Shown: positions 16,933 to 25,445, numbered from the stretch's first letter. The stretch is DNA of 64,000 nt from Clostridium weizhouense (GCF_019431045.1 NZ_JAHXPT010000001.1:186001-250000), one strand, 5' to 3'. Made by a program: numbers and translations. Notes: generated by a model not told the origin, from the sequence alone.

Positions 16933-17571
16933 CTATTTTGATAATCTCTTATAAAAATAATTACCCCAAAATTGTACTGCTTGTACAACTATTATTAATA
17001 TTATACAAGTCACAATCATAATATCTGGTTCAAATCTTTGATATCCATACCTAATTGCAACATCTCCAAGGCCTCCTGCTCCAAGAGTTCCTGCCATTGC
17101 AGAATATCCAACAATACTTATTAATATAAGCGTTATTCCTGATGTTATTGAAGGAACCGCCTCTTTTAACATCACTTTAAATATAATTTGAAAATCAGAT
17201 GCCCCAAAAGCCTTTGCTGCTTCTATTACCCCTTTATCAACTTCTTTCAAAGAAGATTCAATTACTCTTGATACAAATGGTGCTGCGGCTACTGTAAGTG
17301 GTACTATTGTTGCAAATATACCTGTGGTTTTTCCAACTATTATTTTAGCTAAAGGCATAACTATCACCATTAATATAATAAATGGAAAACTCCTTAATGT
17401 ATTTACTATAAAATCTAAAATGCTATAAATTACTTTATTGGGTCTTAATCCCTCATCTGAAGTAACTATAAGTAAAATCGCTGGTATAAATCCTATAATC
17501 ACAGAAAATATTGTTGATGCAAAAACCATAATTAATGTTTCCCCTAACGCCTTTAAAATTATCTCTTCCAT
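16933..17571 (-). CDS. metI: Methionine ABC transporter permease MetI
   Basis: The 212-residue permease has five to six hydrophobic segments and the EAA loop that contacts the ATPase (GVIEAAKAFGASDFQIIFKV, about 138-157). The length is normal for MetI. Its start codon overlaps the metN stop (TAATG), which indicates translational coupling. With MetN and MetQ it imports D- and L-methionine. The GxxGxG-rich SAMAGTLGAGGLGDVAIRYG segment near 170 is the usual MetI signature. Confidence 0.96.
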   Translation of the reverse strand: MEEIILKALGETLIMVFASTIFSVIIGFIPAILLIVTSDEGLRPNKVIYSILDFIVNTLRSFPFIILMVIVMPLAKIIVGKTTGIFATIVPLTVAAAPFVSRVIESSLKEVDKGVIEAAKAFGASDFQIIFKVMLKEAVPSITSGITLILISIVGYSAMAGTLGAGGLGDVAIRYGYQRFEPDIMIVTCIILIIVVQAVQFWGNYFYKRLSK

Positions 17572-18536
17572 TATTTAACCACCTCCAACAATATACCTTT
17601 GTTTTCTAAATAATCTATTACATCTTCTCTATCTTCTTCTTTTATGTTAATTACAAGCCCCCCTAAAACATTATCTCTAAATTTTTCGAGTTTACCCCAT
17701 ACAATCGAAAAATCCATATTTAACTCTCTTGCCATCTTAGTAATAATAGAATTTTCCGAAGAATTACTTGGAAAAAATAATTTAATATTAATTCCTTCTT
17801 CAGGAAGAATTTCTTCCTCTCCTTCTCCCAAAAATTTCTTTAGTGATAATCCAGGTTTTAAGAATAACTCTTCTGCCTTCCCTTCAGCTTTGATAATTCC
17901 AGCCTCAATCAAAGCTACTTTTTGACATACTTCCTTAACAACTTCCATTTGATGTGTAACCATAACTATAGTTATTCCAAGCTCATTATTTATTTTAGAA
18001 AGTAATGCTAAAATATCTTTAGTTATCTTAGGATCTAATGCTGATGTTGCTTCATCACAAAGAAGTATTTCTGGTTTCAATGCTAAAGCTCTGGCAATAG
18101 CAACTCTTTGTTTTTGTCCTCCACTAAGTTCTGATGGTTTACTATATAATTTATGTTCTAAGCCTACTAGTTTAATAAGTTCTAATACTCTAATTTTAAT
18201 CTCTTTTTTATCATATCCCCATACTTCTAGTGGAAGTGCAATATTCTCAAAAACATTTTTTCTTTTTATAAGATTAAAATTTTGAAAAATCATTCCTAAG
18301 TTTTTTCTAAATTCTCTTAAATCTTTATCTTTTAAATTTGAAACCTCATGCCCCATTACTTTAAGAGATCCCTCATTATAAGATTCAAGACCATTTATAC
18401 ATCTTAGTAAAGTAGATTTTCCAGCCCCACTATGTCCAATTATTCCATAAATTTCCCCTTTTTTTATACTTATTGAAATATTATTTAAGACTTGTGTTTC
18501 CCCAAAAGTTTTTACTACATTTTTAATTTCTATCAA
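17571..18536 (-). CDS. metN: Methionine ABC transporter ATP-binding protein MetN
   Basis: This 321-residue ATPase has Walker [10 protein letters not shown] at about 34-42, signature [15 protein letters not shown] at about 138-152 and Walker [13 protein letters not shown]. Residues from about 245 form the NIL domain, which binds methionine and inhibits transport when the cell has enough; its presence separates MetN from other ABC ATPases. It is the first gene of metNIQ, starting about 105 bp after the riboswitch terminator. The RBS is GGGGGAAGTG before the ATG. Confidence 0.97.
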   Translation of the reverse strand: MIEIKNVVKTFGETQVLNNISISIKKGEIYGIIGHSGAGKSTLLRCINGLESYNEGSLKVMGHEVSNLKDKDLREFRKNLGMIFQNFNLIKRKNVFENIALPLEVWGYDKKEIKIRVLELIKLVGLEHKLYSKPSELSGGQKQRVAIARALALKPEILLCDEATSALDPKITKDILALLSKINNELGITIVMVTHQMEVVKEVCQKVALIEAGIIKAEGKAEELFLKPGLSLKKFLGEGEEEILPEEGINIKLFFPSNSSENSIITKMARELNMDFSIVWGKLEKFRDNVLGGLVINIKEEDREDVIDYLENKGILLEVVK

Positions 18537-18644
18537 TTACACTTCCCCCTTTTCCTATTTTTTGAAAATACTTTAAAATATTAAATTAAAGCTTATTAAC
18601 TTATTAACTAAAAAATTCTATCTATTAAATTTATCGCGATAAAA

Positions 18645-18678
18645 TAAATAAAGCGTTAGAGAATAAACCTCTAACGCA
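18645..18678 (-). terminator. Riboswitch-controlled terminator of metNIQ
   Basis: On the minus strand GCGTTAGAG-gtttattc-TCTAACGC is followed by TTTATTTATTTT. It lies just 3' of the SAM-I aptamer and is the expected OFF structure when SAM is bound. Confidence 0.85.
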
Positions 18679-18696
18679 TAAATAGCACTATACAAA

Positions 18697-18820
18697 TTTA
18701 CTCTCTCATCTATCAGTTATAAAAACTGCAGGAATTAGCACCGTAGAATTGGTAAATGAACCAATAAATCGGTTGCTGGGCTTCGCAGGGCCAGTCCCTC
18801 TGCCACTCTTGATAAGATAT
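18697..18820 (-). ncRNA. SAM-I (S-box) riboswitch
   Basis: Read on the minus strand, the leader has all the S-box landmarks in order: CTTATCAAGAGTGGCAGAGG (P1/P2 and kink-turn), CCCAGCAACC, GGTGCTAATTCCTGCAG and the closing GATGAGAG. The aptamer is followed by a terminator and metN. Binding of SAM turns off the operon. The fit to the consensus is near complete. Confidence 0.95.
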
Positions 18821-18850
18821 CAAATATTAAATTTTAATGTCTTTTTTAGA

Positions 18851-18879
18851 ATTATAAACCCATATTTTTTATTTGTCAA
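18851..18879 (-). promoter_or_regulatory. metNIQ promoter
   Basis: On the minus strand TTGACA and TATAAT are separated by exactly 17 bp. This is a perfect sigma-A consensus promoter, placed just before the SAM-I aptamer. Confidence 0.9.
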
Positions 18880-18905
18880 TACTAAGTAAAATTATTTCTA
18901 TTTAA

Positions 18906-20132
18906 TTATACACAATTAGTTATAGGTAAAATAATTTCAAATTCTGTTAGCAAATTAGTCTTACTTATATATAAGCATCCATCATATTCTTCTATTAATT
19001 CTTTTGATTTCATCAATAAATCTTTATTAATTTTATTATTCCTAAATAAAAAATTACGTTTTCCCTGTATATTATTTTCTATATTAATAACTAATTTATC
19101 TAATGTATTATATGTTTTTATTATTATAAATCCATTAGCATTATCAACACATTCTATTATGTTATCTAATACTGTATACAATTTATTTTCTGGTATTTTA
19201 AGTATATCTATATCAGCATTATCCTCTATAATAATGTGTATTCCTCTATCCATAATAGGTTTTATACTATTAGATATAACATTATTTTTAATATTATAAT
19301 TAACTTGTACTGCACTTTTTATATTATTATTTGAATCTATAATAGATTTTAATGATTGTCCTAATTTTTCTTTCCTTTTCATAAGATATAAACCATATAA
19401 ATATGAAATTTGTGCTCCATAGTCATGCTTAATTTTCCTAAGTTCACCATTTTTTATATCTAATGCCTCATTTAACTTATTAATTTGTTCTGTTTCTTTT
19501 TTCATCTTACTAAAATAAAATGTGCTTAATATAAAGAATACAAAAATATTTATTATTATTATATTTTTTACTAATGGATAACTAAACTCCATATTTCTAT
19601 AATAAAAAATTATATCATAATTGCTAATTATACTAATTAATACAATTACTCCTATAAGCAATTTATCATCAATTATAAATTTATGTAATTTAATTAAATA
19701 TTCCTTTTTTATTAGTAAATAAAAAATAATAATATAATGAACTATATATATTATTGAGAAATTTATTTTCATTATATATTTCTCTGAAAATATAAGAGAA
19801 TCAATGCAAGGAGTTAATATATTAACTGCTACTAAATCCGATAATCTTATAAGAATATAAATTATTAAATAAGATAATTCCGCTTTTATAATATCTTTCC
19901 TATACAATATAAGTATTCCAAAAATATAAATTATATAATAATATACCATATATATATAATTACTATGATTATAACGTTTAATTAATATAAATAATAATGA
20001 TACTATTGCAATAATTATTATTAATTCTTTTTTATCTTTTCTATGTATTTCTTTTACACAGGAGTTTATAATAATAATCGTCATTATAGATTGTAGAACT
20101 ATATCAATTATACTCTCTATTCTTATAAGCAT
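18906..20132 (-). CDS. AgrC-like GHKL sensor kinase with degenerate ATP-binding domain
   Basis: The 408-residue protein has about six to seven N-terminal membrane segments (residues 10-205), a coiled-coil region and the agr-type H-box LRKIKHDYGAQISYLYGLY with the phospho-accepting His at 236. The ATP-binding part is damaged: in the N-box, aligned with the NNA of its neighbour, it reads ECV (about 327-329), and the G2 box, GFGL in the neighbour, is absent, replaced by an INKDLLMKSKELIEEY stretch. It still ends in the family's final beta-strand (TEFEIILPI). It probably cannot bind ATP normally but could accept phosphate. It is the last gene of the agr cluster, after a terminator-like hairpin. 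AGGAGG precedes the ATG. Confidence 0.75.
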   Translation of the reverse strand: MLIRIESIIDIVLQSIMTIIIINSCVKEIHRKDKKELIIIIAIVSLLFILIKRYNHSNYIYMVYYYIIYIFGILILYRKDIIKAELSYLIIYILIRLSDLVAVNILTPCIDSLIFSEKYIMKINFSIIYIVHYIIIFYLLIKKEYLIKLHKFIIDDKLLIGVIVLISIISNYDIIFYYRNMEFSYPLVKNIIIINIFVFFILSTFYFSKMKKETEQINKLNEALDIKNGELRKIKHDYGAQISYLYGLYLMKRKEKLGQSLKSIIDSNNNIKSAVQVNYNIKNNVISNSIKPIMDRGIHIIIEDNADIDILKIPENKLYTVLDNIIECVDNANGFIIIKTYNTLDKLVINIENNIQGKRNFLFRNNKINKDLLMKSKELIEEYDGCLYISKTNLLTEFEIILPITNCV

Positions 20133-20172
20133 AAACTTCCTCCTATTCTTAATTTAAGCACCTAATAATTTT

Positions 20173-20200
20173 AAAAAAAGGTGTTTATTTTAACACCTTA
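20173..20200 (-). terminator. Terminator or attenuator between the two agr kinase genes
   Basis: On the minus strand AAGGTGTT-AAAATA-AACACCTT is followed by seven Ts. It lies 15 bp after the stop of the 420-residue kinase and before the 408-residue kinase, so the second kinase is likely made at a lower level or from its own start. Confidence 0.7.
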
Positions 20201-20214
20201 TATTCTTAAACACT

Positions 20215-21477
20215 TTATTTTAAAAATGGTAATCTTATTTCAAATTTTGTAGAAGCATCTGTACTTTCTACACTTATTTTTCCCTTGTATTTTTCTACTA
20301 ATTCTCTAACAATATTTAAACCAAATCCATGATTTTTATCTAAATCTTTTTTAGTAGTAAAACCTGCCTCAAAGATTTTAGATATATGATCTGGTTCAAT
20401 TTTGGGTCCATTATTTTCTATACTTATTATTAAATTATCAAGGCTATTATATGTTTTAACAATTATAATTCCAATTCCATCCATCGCCTTAATAGCATTA
20501 TTTATAATATTTGAAATAACTCTATATAATTCAATTTCTTGCATTTCAACATTTTCTATAGATCCTGATTCATCAACTATTACATTAAGATCTTCTGATT
20601 TTATATTTTTTATAATAGAACTTATTAAAGTATTATTTGATGTATTGTTTGATGTTTCATTATTAATATTTGAATTGCTTTTATTTATTATATTTTTCAG
20701 AATTTGTCCAATTTCATCTAAATTTTCTCTTGAATATAAATCATACATATAAGAAATTTCATTTGAATAATTATTTTTTATTTTTCTAAGTTCAGAGTTT
20801 TTTTCATCTAAAACCTTATTTAAGGCCAAAATTTTACTAGATCTCATATGTATTTTCAAAAAATATATTGCTATCGCACCTACAAATACTAATGAACTTA
20901 CAAGTCCTATATTTTTTAATAACTCTGATTCTTCTTTATAAAAAATCAAATAAAAAGCTACTATAAAATCTAATGAAAAATTTATTATTATTAAAGTACT
21001 CATTGTTGGAGCAATACTTCTAATATAATTATGAAAATTTAAAATTCTTTTTCTAAACAACAAACATATTATTCCCATTATAAATTGTGGAGTGTATACA
21101 ACAGCAATCATTAACCTTTCAATATTTTGAATATATATTATATCTTTTAAATATCCAAAAAATAAATTTCCAAATATAGTTACATTAAGTGCAATTAAAA
21201 AATAAATTATTGTATATGTAATTAATGCACTATAAAATGCTTTTCTATATAATATAAATAATATACTTATTTCCATAAAATGAATAAAAAAAACACAAAT
21301 AGATAAATTTCCAAATACTCTATTGAAAATTTGCATAATAGAAAAAATAAATAAAATACTTATAAATTTATTTATTTTATCCTGTTTATATTTATCTAAT
21401 ATGCAATAATCAGGTAAACATATAAAAAAAACTGCTTGAAGTATTGAATTTACACTATCTACTATGTTTATTGCCAA
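20215..21477 (-). CDS. agrC: AgrC-like GHKL sensor kinase lacking the H-box histidine
   Basis: The 420-residue protein has a polytopic N-terminal sensor half (about 8-210), typical of receptors for cyclic peptides, and a HATPase_c/GHKL domain. The ATP-binding features are intact: N-box NIINNAIKA (323-331), G1 ENNGP (354-358) and G2 HGFGL (383-387). The H-box reads LRKIKNNYSNEISYMYDLY, so Asn 235 stands where AgrC-type kinases have the phosphorylated His (KHDY in the neighbour). It cannot autophosphorylate in the usual way, but could phosphorylate a partner. It lies 28 bp after agrD, with an AGGAGG site before the ATG. Confidence 0.8.
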   Translation of the reverse strand: MAINIVDSVNSILQAVFFICLPDYCILDKYKQDKINKFISILFIFSIMQIFNRVFGNLSICVFFIHFMEISILFILYRKAFYSALITYTIIYFLIALNVTIFGNLFFGYLKDIIYIQNIERLMIAVVYTPQFIMGIICLLFRKRILNFHNYIRSIAPTMSTLIIINFSLDFIVAFYLIFYKEESELLKNIGLVSSLVFVGAIAIYFLKIHMRSSKILALNKVLDEKNSELRKIKNNYSNEISYMYDLYSRENLDEIGQILKNIINKSNSNINNETSNNTSNNTLISSIIKNIKSEDLNVIVDESGSIENVEMQEIELYRVISNIINNAIKAMDGIGIIIVKTYNSLDNLIISIENNGPKIEPDHISKIFEAGFTTKKDLDKNHGFGLNIVRELVEKYKGKISVESTDASTKFEIRLPFLK

Positions 21478-21505
21478 ATTAAGCGCCTCCTTATATAAAT
21501 CTATT

Positions 21506-21631
21506 CTATCTAGCTTTTTTCATTGATTCAGGCATTTCTTCAACACCTACTGAAAGTGTTGATGCTGGGCTAGCAGTAACCATACCTTCTGTCATCATCA
21601 TTAAAAATTTTCCTAAAAGTTTTCTTATCAT
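21506..21631 (-). CDS. agrD: AgrD cyclic lactone autoinducer precursor
   Basis: This 41-residue peptide gene was found by reading the gap between agrB and the kinase. It starts MIRKLLGKFLMMM, an amphipathic leader, and ends with SPASTLSVGVEEMPES followed by MKKAR. The acidic, Pro-containing tail is the AgrD recognition element. Aligned on that Pro with staphylococcal and clostridial AgrD (P at the sixth residue after the AgrB cut), cleavage would fall after STLSV, giving a five-residue ring closed through Ser rather than Cys, that is a lactone. The ring boundaries are inferred. An AGGGGG ribosome binding site precedes the ATG by 7 bp. The gene lies between agrB and the two AgrC-like kinases. 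Confidence 0.85.
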   Translation of the reverse strand: MIRKLLGKFLMMMTEGMVTASPASTLSVGVEEMPESMKKAR

Positions 21632-21713
21632 TGTTTTTTCCCCCTATAAATTTTAATTTTTTTAAGTATAAATCATATTGTTAAATATAATTTTTTAAGT
21701 TCAATGAATACTA

Positions 21714-22286
21714 TTAAACTCCTTTTTTGTTAAACATTAACATAGCTTGAAATAGGATTGTCCATGTTATAAATTCATATAAATCACTATAGTGATATAA
21801 CCCTATGGATATTATTCCAAACATTATAGAAATTGTAATTCCTAATAGTCTATTTTTTTTAATAATTGAAGGACGCGTAATTGGCATTTTAGAATTTATT
21901 ACTGGAGCTGTATTCCATATACAAAATAGACTAATTGCAATTAGAATACAATTACTTACAAAACTAAGTTTAGAATGTAAACTTAATTCTATAACTCCAG
22001 TTGTTATTAGCAATGAAGCTATTAAACACTTTATTTGAGTTTCTTCATGATATCCTCCTATAAAAGGCTTAGTAAAAGACATTACTACAATAATAATAAT
22101 GCTTTCTTTAAAATATCCTAATACAGAGAATATAAGTATTATAGAAATTAATTTTATTAATTCAAAAAACAATAATGTAGCTATATATTGCATCTGCTCA
22201 CATTGTTCTTTGGTATAACCATTATAATCTGATACATTTTTTACACTGTTTTTTATAAGTTGTCTTATCATTACTTCTTTTACCAT
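21714..22286 (-). CDS. agrB: AgrB peptide-processing membrane endopeptidase
   Basis: The 190-residue membrane protein has the AgrB active-site motif GGYHEETQIKC, with His80 and Cys87 spaced as in staphylococcal AgrB (7 residues). Hydrophobic segments at about 35-60, 63-75, 88-100, 106-122 and 145-162 form the membrane domain. AgrB cuts the C-terminal tail of AgrD and forms the thiolactone or lactone ring. It is the first gene of the cluster agrB-agrD-kinase-kinase. Its promoter is described separately. The gene is complete. Confidence 0.93.
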   Translation of the reverse strand: MVKEVMIRQLIKNSVKNVSDYNGYTKEQCEQMQYIATLLFFELIKLISIILIFSVLGYFKESIIIIVVMSFTKPFIGGYHEETQIKCLIASLLITTGVIELSLHSKLSFVSNCILIAISLFCIWNTAPVINSKMPITRPSIIKKNRLLGITISIMFGIISIGLYHYSDLYEFITWTILFQAMLMFNKKGV

Positions 22287-22314
22287 CTTTTCTATTTTTT
22301 TATCTCTATAATGT

Positions 22315-22343
22315 ATTGTATACTTTTTTTACATATTTTTCAA
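22315..22343 (-). promoter_or_regulatory. Putative agr operon promoter
   Basis: On the minus strand TTGAAA and TACAAT are 17 bp apart, giving a leader of about 20-25 bases before agrB. I see no obvious AgrA-type direct repeat upstream, but the region is too AT-rich to judge. Confidence 0.5.
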
Positions 22344-22544
22344 TATAATATAACAATATTCTTGAAAATATATATTTTTTATACATTTAAAACAAAAAAA
22401 TACTTTAATTGATATACTCTCAATTTATTTGTATAACATATAATAATTTTTTATTCTTTATGATATAATTCTTAACTTTTAGTAAAATTATAAATTTAAA
22501 TTATAAAAATTTTTTAAGTATATATTCTAATTACTAAACTAATT

Positions 22545-22625
22545 AGTGGTCTCAGTTATAAATATTCTAAGATTTATATCAATAAAATAAACTTTATTAG
22601 AACCTATATAGTCTATACCTTAAAC
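22545..22625 (+). repeat. Intergenic repeat family B, copy 2
   Basis: The core is ATAAATATTCTAAGATTTAT, followed by ATCAATAAAATAAACTTTAT and TAGAACCTATATAG. It aligns over about 60 bp with the copy near 28981. The rest of the 22344-22757 gap holds no gene that I can support. Confidence 0.5.
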
Positions 22626-22757
22626 AGTACACAACATTTCACTGGAAAATTAACAGCTGAGAATAGACAACTCATAGATCAATTCACTATTTCAGATTTC
22701 TCCTTTTCCTTAAATTTTATCTGCCTTTCCAACTTCAGTTTTTTTTACTTTCCAGAT

Positions 22758-22797
22758 AAAAAAAAGGTGTTTATTATCAATATTAATAAACACCTTA
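22758..22797 (-). terminator. Terminator of the YczE-like gene
   Basis: A perfect 13-bp stem (AAGGTGTTTATTA with TAATAAACACCTT), followed on the minus strand by a run of Ts. Confidence 0.8.
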
Positions 22798-22815
22798 ATA
22801 AAAACAAATCTCTAT

Positions 22816-23475
22816 TTAATTTTCAACTACTTGTCCAATAGTTTCTTCATCTTCACTTTTAACAATAAATTCAACTAATTTTGTTCCATAAGGAAGACAT
22901 AATTGTATAAATGGTCCGATTGTTAACATAGATATTATTGTTCCAATCCATACCTTACCACCTAGTAAAAATCCTACTATTAAGTATGTTGCATCTAAAC
23001 TCATACGAATCCAACGATATTGGAATTTTGTTTTATCTTGTATAATAAATGGTACTATATCATTAGGTGCAACTCCTAAATTAGTTGCTGAAAGTATTGA
23101 AAAACCTATTGCTATTATAAATTGTACTAAAACAATTAATAAAGCTTTTATAATTATATTATAAGAATCAATTGGCAACATTGAAAATATTTTTATTGAA
23201 AAATCTATAACTGGTCCTACCCCTATAAGACAAATAAATGTTCCAATGTTTATACGTTTTCTATCAACCAATAAAATTATAGCAGTTAATACAAATAATA
23301 TTAACATATTAGCCATCCCAGGTGTATTATGCAATAATTTAGATAATCCTTGAGTAAAAACAGTAAACGAATCGGATCCTATATTAGTTACTAGTGATAG
23401 ACCTACTCCAAATTGAATTATTGTCATTCCTAAAAAAAATAAAATTAGTCTTGTTATTAAGTTTTTTTTGTTCAT
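22816..23475 (-). CDS. YczE/YitT-type integral membrane protein
   Basis: This roughly 219-residue protein has five or more membrane segments and the repeated pattern of the YczE/YyaS group: GVGLSLVTNIGSDSFTVFTQ in the first half and AIGFSILSATNLGVAPNDIV in the second, both with the G-x-D/N helix-break motif. The function of the family is not established. I place the start at the second ATG (MNKKN), because the AAAGG site touches the first ATG at 23484 but is 8-9 bp from the second. It ends with a charged SEDEETIGQVVEN tail. It is a single gene with its own terminator and no functional link to the agr genes is evident. Confidence 0.7.
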   Translation of the reverse strand: MNKKNLITRLILFFLGMTIIQFGVGLSLVTNIGSDSFTVFTQGLSKLLHNTPGMANMLILFVLTAIILLVDRKRINIGTFICLIGVGPVIDFSIKIFSMLPIDSYNIIIKALLIVLVQFIIAIGFSILSATNLGVAPNDIVPFIIQDKTKFQYRWIRMSLDATYLIVGFLLGGKVWIGTIISMLTIGPFIQLCLPYGTKLVEFIVKSEDEETIGQVVEN

Positions 23476-23686
23476 ACTTTTCATCCTTTTCTAAAATCTT
23501 TATTACAACTAATATTCAAAATTCCCTTTATTTAACCATATTACATTTAGTATTATATTTCTCTTCTACATTTATATAGGCATAAAAGTATTTTACATTA
23601 CAAGACTGAATTTGTCAAAAACATTCAAAAGTAATCATTTTCATTCAGGCTATCATTTGAAAATAAAACCGTTTTTTCGCTTTTTA

Positions 23687-24460
23687 TTAACAATAAAGTC
23701 GAAAATCGTTAAGATTTATTTTATATTCATTTAGCATCTCTATAACTGTGTTTCTAAAAGTATTTTCATTAGATTTCTTTTCTGAAATTTTAATATCTTT
23801 ATTAACAGTTTTATTACTATGTTTACTTTCCTTGTATTTTTTCGTTAATATCTCAGCAGTTTTTACTAATAAATCGTCCCAATCATCAACTCTAACTATA
23901 TCCTTATTTAATTTAAATGCCTTAGGTTCTTTAGTTGAAAAATCTTTATATATTTCTATACCATTTTCAAAATTAATATTATTATCTATATTTTTATTTT
24001 CAATTTCTGATATATTCTCATTTATTTCCTCAATACTATTTTGGGTAGTTTCTTTAAAATCATTATTTTCATGTTCATATTCTGTTTCCATCCACTTTAC
24101 ATACTCATTAATATTTTTAATCATATCATAAACTTCCACAGATATTTTTCTATAATAATCGCTTAATTCAAAATTCCGTTCTGTTTTTATTATATTGCTT
24201 GATTTATCTTCAATATAATCTATAGTACTTTCTAAGGTTTTAGATAAATTATTCAATGATTCTCTAATCTCAACAGACATTGGTGAAAACTTATTAATTA
24301 TATATCCAATAGTTTCCTTATCAAGTATACATAAACTATTATTCTTTGAATTATTTTGAGATTCTTTATTTTTAAATTCTTTTTTTTCACTTATCTCATT
24401 AAACATTTTTGCTGTCTCTAATTCAGCATCATTTTTCTTATAAAAAGTCTTTCCTAACAT
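23687..24460 (-). CDS. Hypothetical acidic coiled-coil-like protein
   Basis: I do not recognise this 257-residue protein. It is rich in Lys, Glu and Asn, with no signal peptide or membrane segment, and predicted helices at about 55-150 (IRESLNNLSKTLESTIDYIE). After a low-complexity stretch of Glu, Asn and Ile around 155-180, a short ordered module (RVDDWDDLLVKTAEILTKKY, about 196-215) resembles the Trp-containing helix found at the ends of some restriction- or DNA-associated proteins. It ends with a conserved-looking NEYKINLNDFRLYC. The reading frame has normal codon use for the genome. It is monocistronic, with a GGGAGTGGG-like site before the ATG. Confidence 0.6.
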   Translation of the reverse strand: MLGKTFYKKNDAELETAKMFNEISEKKEFKNKESQNNSKNNSLCILDKETIGYIINKFSPMSVEIRESLNNLSKTLESTIDYIEDKSSNIIKTERNFELSDYYRKISVEVYDMIKNINEYVKWMETEYEHENNDFKETTQNSIEEINENISEIENKNIDNNINFENGIEIYKDFSTKEPKAFKLNKDIVRVDDWDDLLVKTAEILTKKYKESKHSNKTVNKDIKISEKKSNENTFRNTVIEMLNEYKINLNDFRLYC

Positions 24461-24611
24461 AATCCCACTCCCTTAAATTACTCTATATTATACCCTTAAT
24501 ATTATTTTACCATATTTTTCTAAATTTGATAATAAATTTAAAATATAATTTATTTATATTGTCTATCTTATATATATTTTTTATTTATTTCCTAGTAATC
24601 TTACTATTTAT

Positions 24612-24661
24612 AAAACAAAAAGCCAATTTATCAGCAAAAATATTTTGCATATAAATTGGCA
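24612..24661 (-). terminator. Putative terminator upstream of the hypothetical gene at 23687
   Basis: A stem GCCAATTTA with TAAATTGGC, then on the minus strand TTTTTGTTTT. It is the nearest terminator downstream of the gene at 24901, though 240 bp away. Confidence 0.55.
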
Positions 24662-24704
24662 AGTTTATTATATATAATTCTAAACTGATGTATTATATAG
24701 CTAT

Positions 24705-24775
24705 TAAATTTATATATAAGTTTCAATAGAGTTTGTTAATTAATATAAATTTTAGAATATTTATAAATCATATTA
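24705..24775 (-). repeat. Intergenic repeat family B, copy 3 (inverted)
   Basis: On the minus strand it reads ATAAATATTCTAAAATTTAT then ATTAATTAACAAACTCTATT and GAAACTTATATATA, which matches the copies at 22545 and 28970 in the opposite orientation. Confidence 0.5.
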
Positions 24776-24859
24776 CTAATCACTATAGTAATGGATTTAT
24801 ATAGAAAATTTATGATATATATGCTTCTAACTATATATTATTAATTAAAGATATCTTTT

Positions 24860-24894
24860 CTATAAAAATTATATATGTATTAACTTAATCAAAA
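24860..24894 (+). repeat. Intergenic repeat family C, copy 2
   Basis: It reads CTATAAAAATTATATATGTA then TTAACTTAATCAAAA, similar to the copies at 6821 and 40738. It lies 85 bp from a family B copy, which raises the possibility that B and C are parts of one larger element. Confidence 0.35.
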
Positions 24895-24900
24895 TTTATA

Positions 24901-25230
24901 TTAAATTATTTTTTCAACTAAACTTCTTGATACCATTATATTATTTAAATCAATTTTATTAGGATTAGTAAGAAGTGAAACACTTTTAAGCCATATAACT
25001 CCATCAACTATAATATTAGACTCTACTTCTTTTGTTGTTTCTTGATCATAAACTTCTTCTAAATTTTTATCTTTTGTCAATACTACAATTCTTCTACATG
25101 CTTCATCTTGTTCATCAAAAATATTAAAAAAACTATTATAACTTTCAAAAGATTTTATTGAAGTAACTACTTTTAAATATAGGCCATATTCTTTTGCAGC
25201 CTCTAAAGCATTTATATAATTATCCTCCAT
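24901..25230 (-). CDS. Hypothetical protein, 109 residues
   Basis: I do not recognise this protein. It is a soluble alpha/beta-looking polypeptide without a signal peptide. Notable segments are LEAAKEYGLYLKVVTSIKSF (about 9-28), EACRRIVVLTKDKNLEEVYD (about 42-61) and a C-terminal LTNPNKIDLNNIMVSRSLVE. The start ATG is supported by GAGG 9 bp upstream. It sits alone between hcp and the gene at 23687, all on the minus strand. Confidence 0.6.
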   Translation of the reverse strand: MEDNYINALEAAKEYGLYLKVVTSIKSFESYNSFFNIFDEQDEACRRIVVLTKDKNLEEVYDQETTKEVESNIIVDGVIWLKSVSLLTNPNKIDLNNIMVSRSLVEKII

Positions 25231-25403
25231 TTATACATACCTCGTTTCATATTAAGTTATTATATATTTTAGCTAATAATACTTTATTTTTGCAAATATA
25301 TTTTAAAATCTCAGTAAAGTATCTGCATTGTAAATTTAATTAGTTTTATAAACCTTAATATAAAATCAGCTTCCTAAGTTAATTATCTTCTTTACTTAAT
25401 ATA

Positions 25404-25445
25404 GAAATAGAGGATAAGTACTTATAAAGTCTCATCCTCTATTTT
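25404..25445 (-). terminator. hcp terminator
   Basis: A perfect 11-bp stem (AAATAGAGGAT with ATCCTCTATTT) about 50 bp after the hcp stop codon, with a moderate T-tract. Confidence 0.65.

Noticed and set aside
16050-18536. metNIQ transporter as a lipoprotein-linked oligopeptide system
   Set aside because: The NIL domain of MetN, the NlpA-type MetQ and the SAM-I riboswitch all identify a methionine importer.
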